From assembly GCF_021390645.1 (NCBI RefSeq), contig NZ_JAJEJT010000002.1:1116001-1180000 (forward strand): 64,000 bases of DNA. Reading direction: 5' to 3'. This document shows, piece by piece, positions 63,172-64,000 of the stretch. The translations under genes were made by a program, and so were the position numbers. Source of the DNA: Paraburkholderia flagellata (lineage in GTDB: Bacteria > Pseudomonadota > Gammaproteobacteria > Burkholderiales > Burkholderiaceae). A model generated the notes under the pieces. That model was not told the origin of the DNA, ran no database searches, and saw only the letters and a list, made by a program, of their open reading frames with translations. Each line of letters begins with the position of its first letter. The stretch's first letter is position 1.

Positions 63172-64000
63172 ATGAAAACGCTCCCCCTCGTCGTCGCCGC
63201 GATCATCGGCTTCGCCAGCGCCCCCGCCTTCGCCGGCTGGTCCGGCCACGGTACGGCGTACACGCCCCACGGCACGTACAACGGCGCGCACTACGGGTCC
63301 TGCGGCGGCGGCACCTGCTCGCATGCGGGCGGCGTGGCCGGTCCCTGGGGCGGCGTCGCCACCAACAGCGGCTCGGTGACCCGCACCGCGCCCGGGCAGT
63401 TCAGCAACAGCGGCACGGCCTACGGTCCGAACGGCCGCTCGGTCCAGCATTCGGGCGACACGAACTGCGCGAACGGCACCTGCTCGCACACCGGCTCGCT
63501 CGACGGCTCGGATGGCCGCAGCGCGAGCACCTCGGGCAGCGTGACGCGCACGGCGCCGGGCCAGTACTCGTCGACGGGCACGGTCACGACGGGCAACGGC
63601 AACACCTACGGGCACTCGGCGTCCACCTCCTGCGCGGACAGCACGTGCAATCGCTCGGGCACCGTCACCGGCACGCAGGGCGGCAGCGTCTACCACTCGG
63701 GAAGCGCCACGGGCGTCGGCACCGGCGTGGTGACGACGGGCGGCGGCACGACCGTCGTCCACGGCGGCACGGTGACCACGGGCGGCACGACGGTGGTGCA
63801 TGGCAGCACGGTCACGACGGCGGGTGCGACGGTGGCCGTCGTGGGCGCCCCGGCCCCCGCGCCCGTGCCGGTTGTCGTGACGACGCCGCCGCCCAGCACC
63901 ACGGTGTACGTCGCGCCGCCGCCGCCCGCGCCCAAGACGGTCGTTGTGGCGCCGGCGCCCGTACCGCAGACGGTTTATGTCGCGCCCGCCGCACCGAAGA
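63172..64000 (+). CDS. Secreted repeat protein with CX4C motifs, cut by window end
   Basis: The ATG at 63172 starts a signal peptide (MKTLPLVVAAIIGFASAPAF) and the frame stays open to the window end (276 codons). A 55-residue repeat starts at 63370 and 63535 (GSVTRTAPGQF or Y), and each repeat region carries a CX4C motif (CANGTC, CADSTC); a further CGGGTC precedes them. Then comes a Thr/Val/Gly-rich stretch (TTGGGTTVVHGGTVTTGG) and a Pro/Val-rich tail (TTPPPSTTVYVAPPPPAPKT). It looks like an envelope or extracellular protein. No function assigned. Confidence 0.72.
   Translation, partial: MKTLPLVVAAIIGFASAPAFAGWSGHGTAYTPHGTYNGAHYGSCGGGTCSHAGGVAGPWGGVATNSGSVTRTAPGQFSNSGTAYGPNGRSVQHSGDTNCANGTCSHTGSLDGSDGRSASTSGSVTRTAPGQYSSTGTVTTGNGNTYGHSASTSCADSTCNRSGTVTGTQGGSVYHSGSATGVGTGVVTTGGGTTVVHGGTVTTGGTTVVHGSTVTTAGATVAVVGAPAPAPVPVVVTTPPPSTTVYVAPPPPAPKTVVVAPAPVPQTVYVAPAAPK

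Noticed and set aside
62839..63801. In-frame N-terminal extension of the sterol-desaturase gene
   Set aside because: It runs antisense through the secreted repeat gene, and the ATG at 62838 gives a normal family length.

Overview
The window is GC-rich bacterial chromosome, most likely from a Burkholderiaceae betaproteobacterium of the Paraburkholderia/Caballeronia/Burkholderia type. I infer this from the gene families (a BktB-type thiolase, cyoABCD, a ProQ with long arms, OpgC, an aerobic CoA-dependent aromatic pathway, many SDR and MarR/MocR/GntR regulators) and from codon use. No database search was possible. I saw no rRNA, tRNA, CRISPR array, IS element or prophage.

Layout. 1-3 kb: a LysR regulator cut by the window edge, a decayed region with a frameshifted diguanylate-cyclase sensor remnant, and three small hypothetical genes. 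3-9 kb: a bktB-hbd thiolase/dehydrogenase pair, a PAP2 remnant, a beta-carbonic anhydrase with an export signal, a stand-alone tyrosine recombinase and bacterioferritin. 9-20 kb: chrA, then a nine-gene minus-strand operon read gntR-mtnK-mtnA-class II aldolase-ABC importer (binding protein, ATPase, permease)-dhaK-dhaL. 20-34 kb: MarC-type protein, pbpG, histidine phosphatase, CsbD, cyoABCD with a divergent MocR regulator, class I FBP aldolase, lytic transglycosylase, proQ, SDR, opgC. 34-43 kb: a seven-gene plus-strand cluster for anthranilate (2-aminobenzoate) degradation through CoA thioesters, then hipBA. 44-56 kb: a zinc-finger Clp disaggregase, AI-2E-family permease, surE, thioesterase, SYLF lipoprotein and an RcsB/RcsC-like phosphorelay pair. 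56-64 kb: a metal-uptake set (DUF2946, TonB receptor, PepSY protein) behind a Fur-like box, a Gly/His/Tyr-rich lipoprotein, an SDR, a sterol-desaturase-family enzyme and a secreted repeat protein cut by the window end.

Two systems stand out. The 10.6-20.1 kb operon looks like a complete uptake-and-breakdown route for an external 5-modified ribose (5-methylthioribose or 5-deoxyribose): import, kinase (MtnK), isomerase (MtnA) and aldolase giving dihydroxyacetone phosphate plus an aldehyde. This is the 'DHAP shunt' chemistry, here joined to a dedicated sugar ABC importer, a GntR/UTRA regulator with a perfect palindromic site and an unexplained two-subunit dihydroxyacetone-type kinase. The 34.7-42.7 kb cluster combines anthraniloyl-CoA monooxygenase/reductase, CoA ligase and beta-oxidation-like enzymes with a RidA-family protein that has Met where canonical RidA has its carboxylate-binding Arg, which would fit a CoA-thioester enamine substrate.
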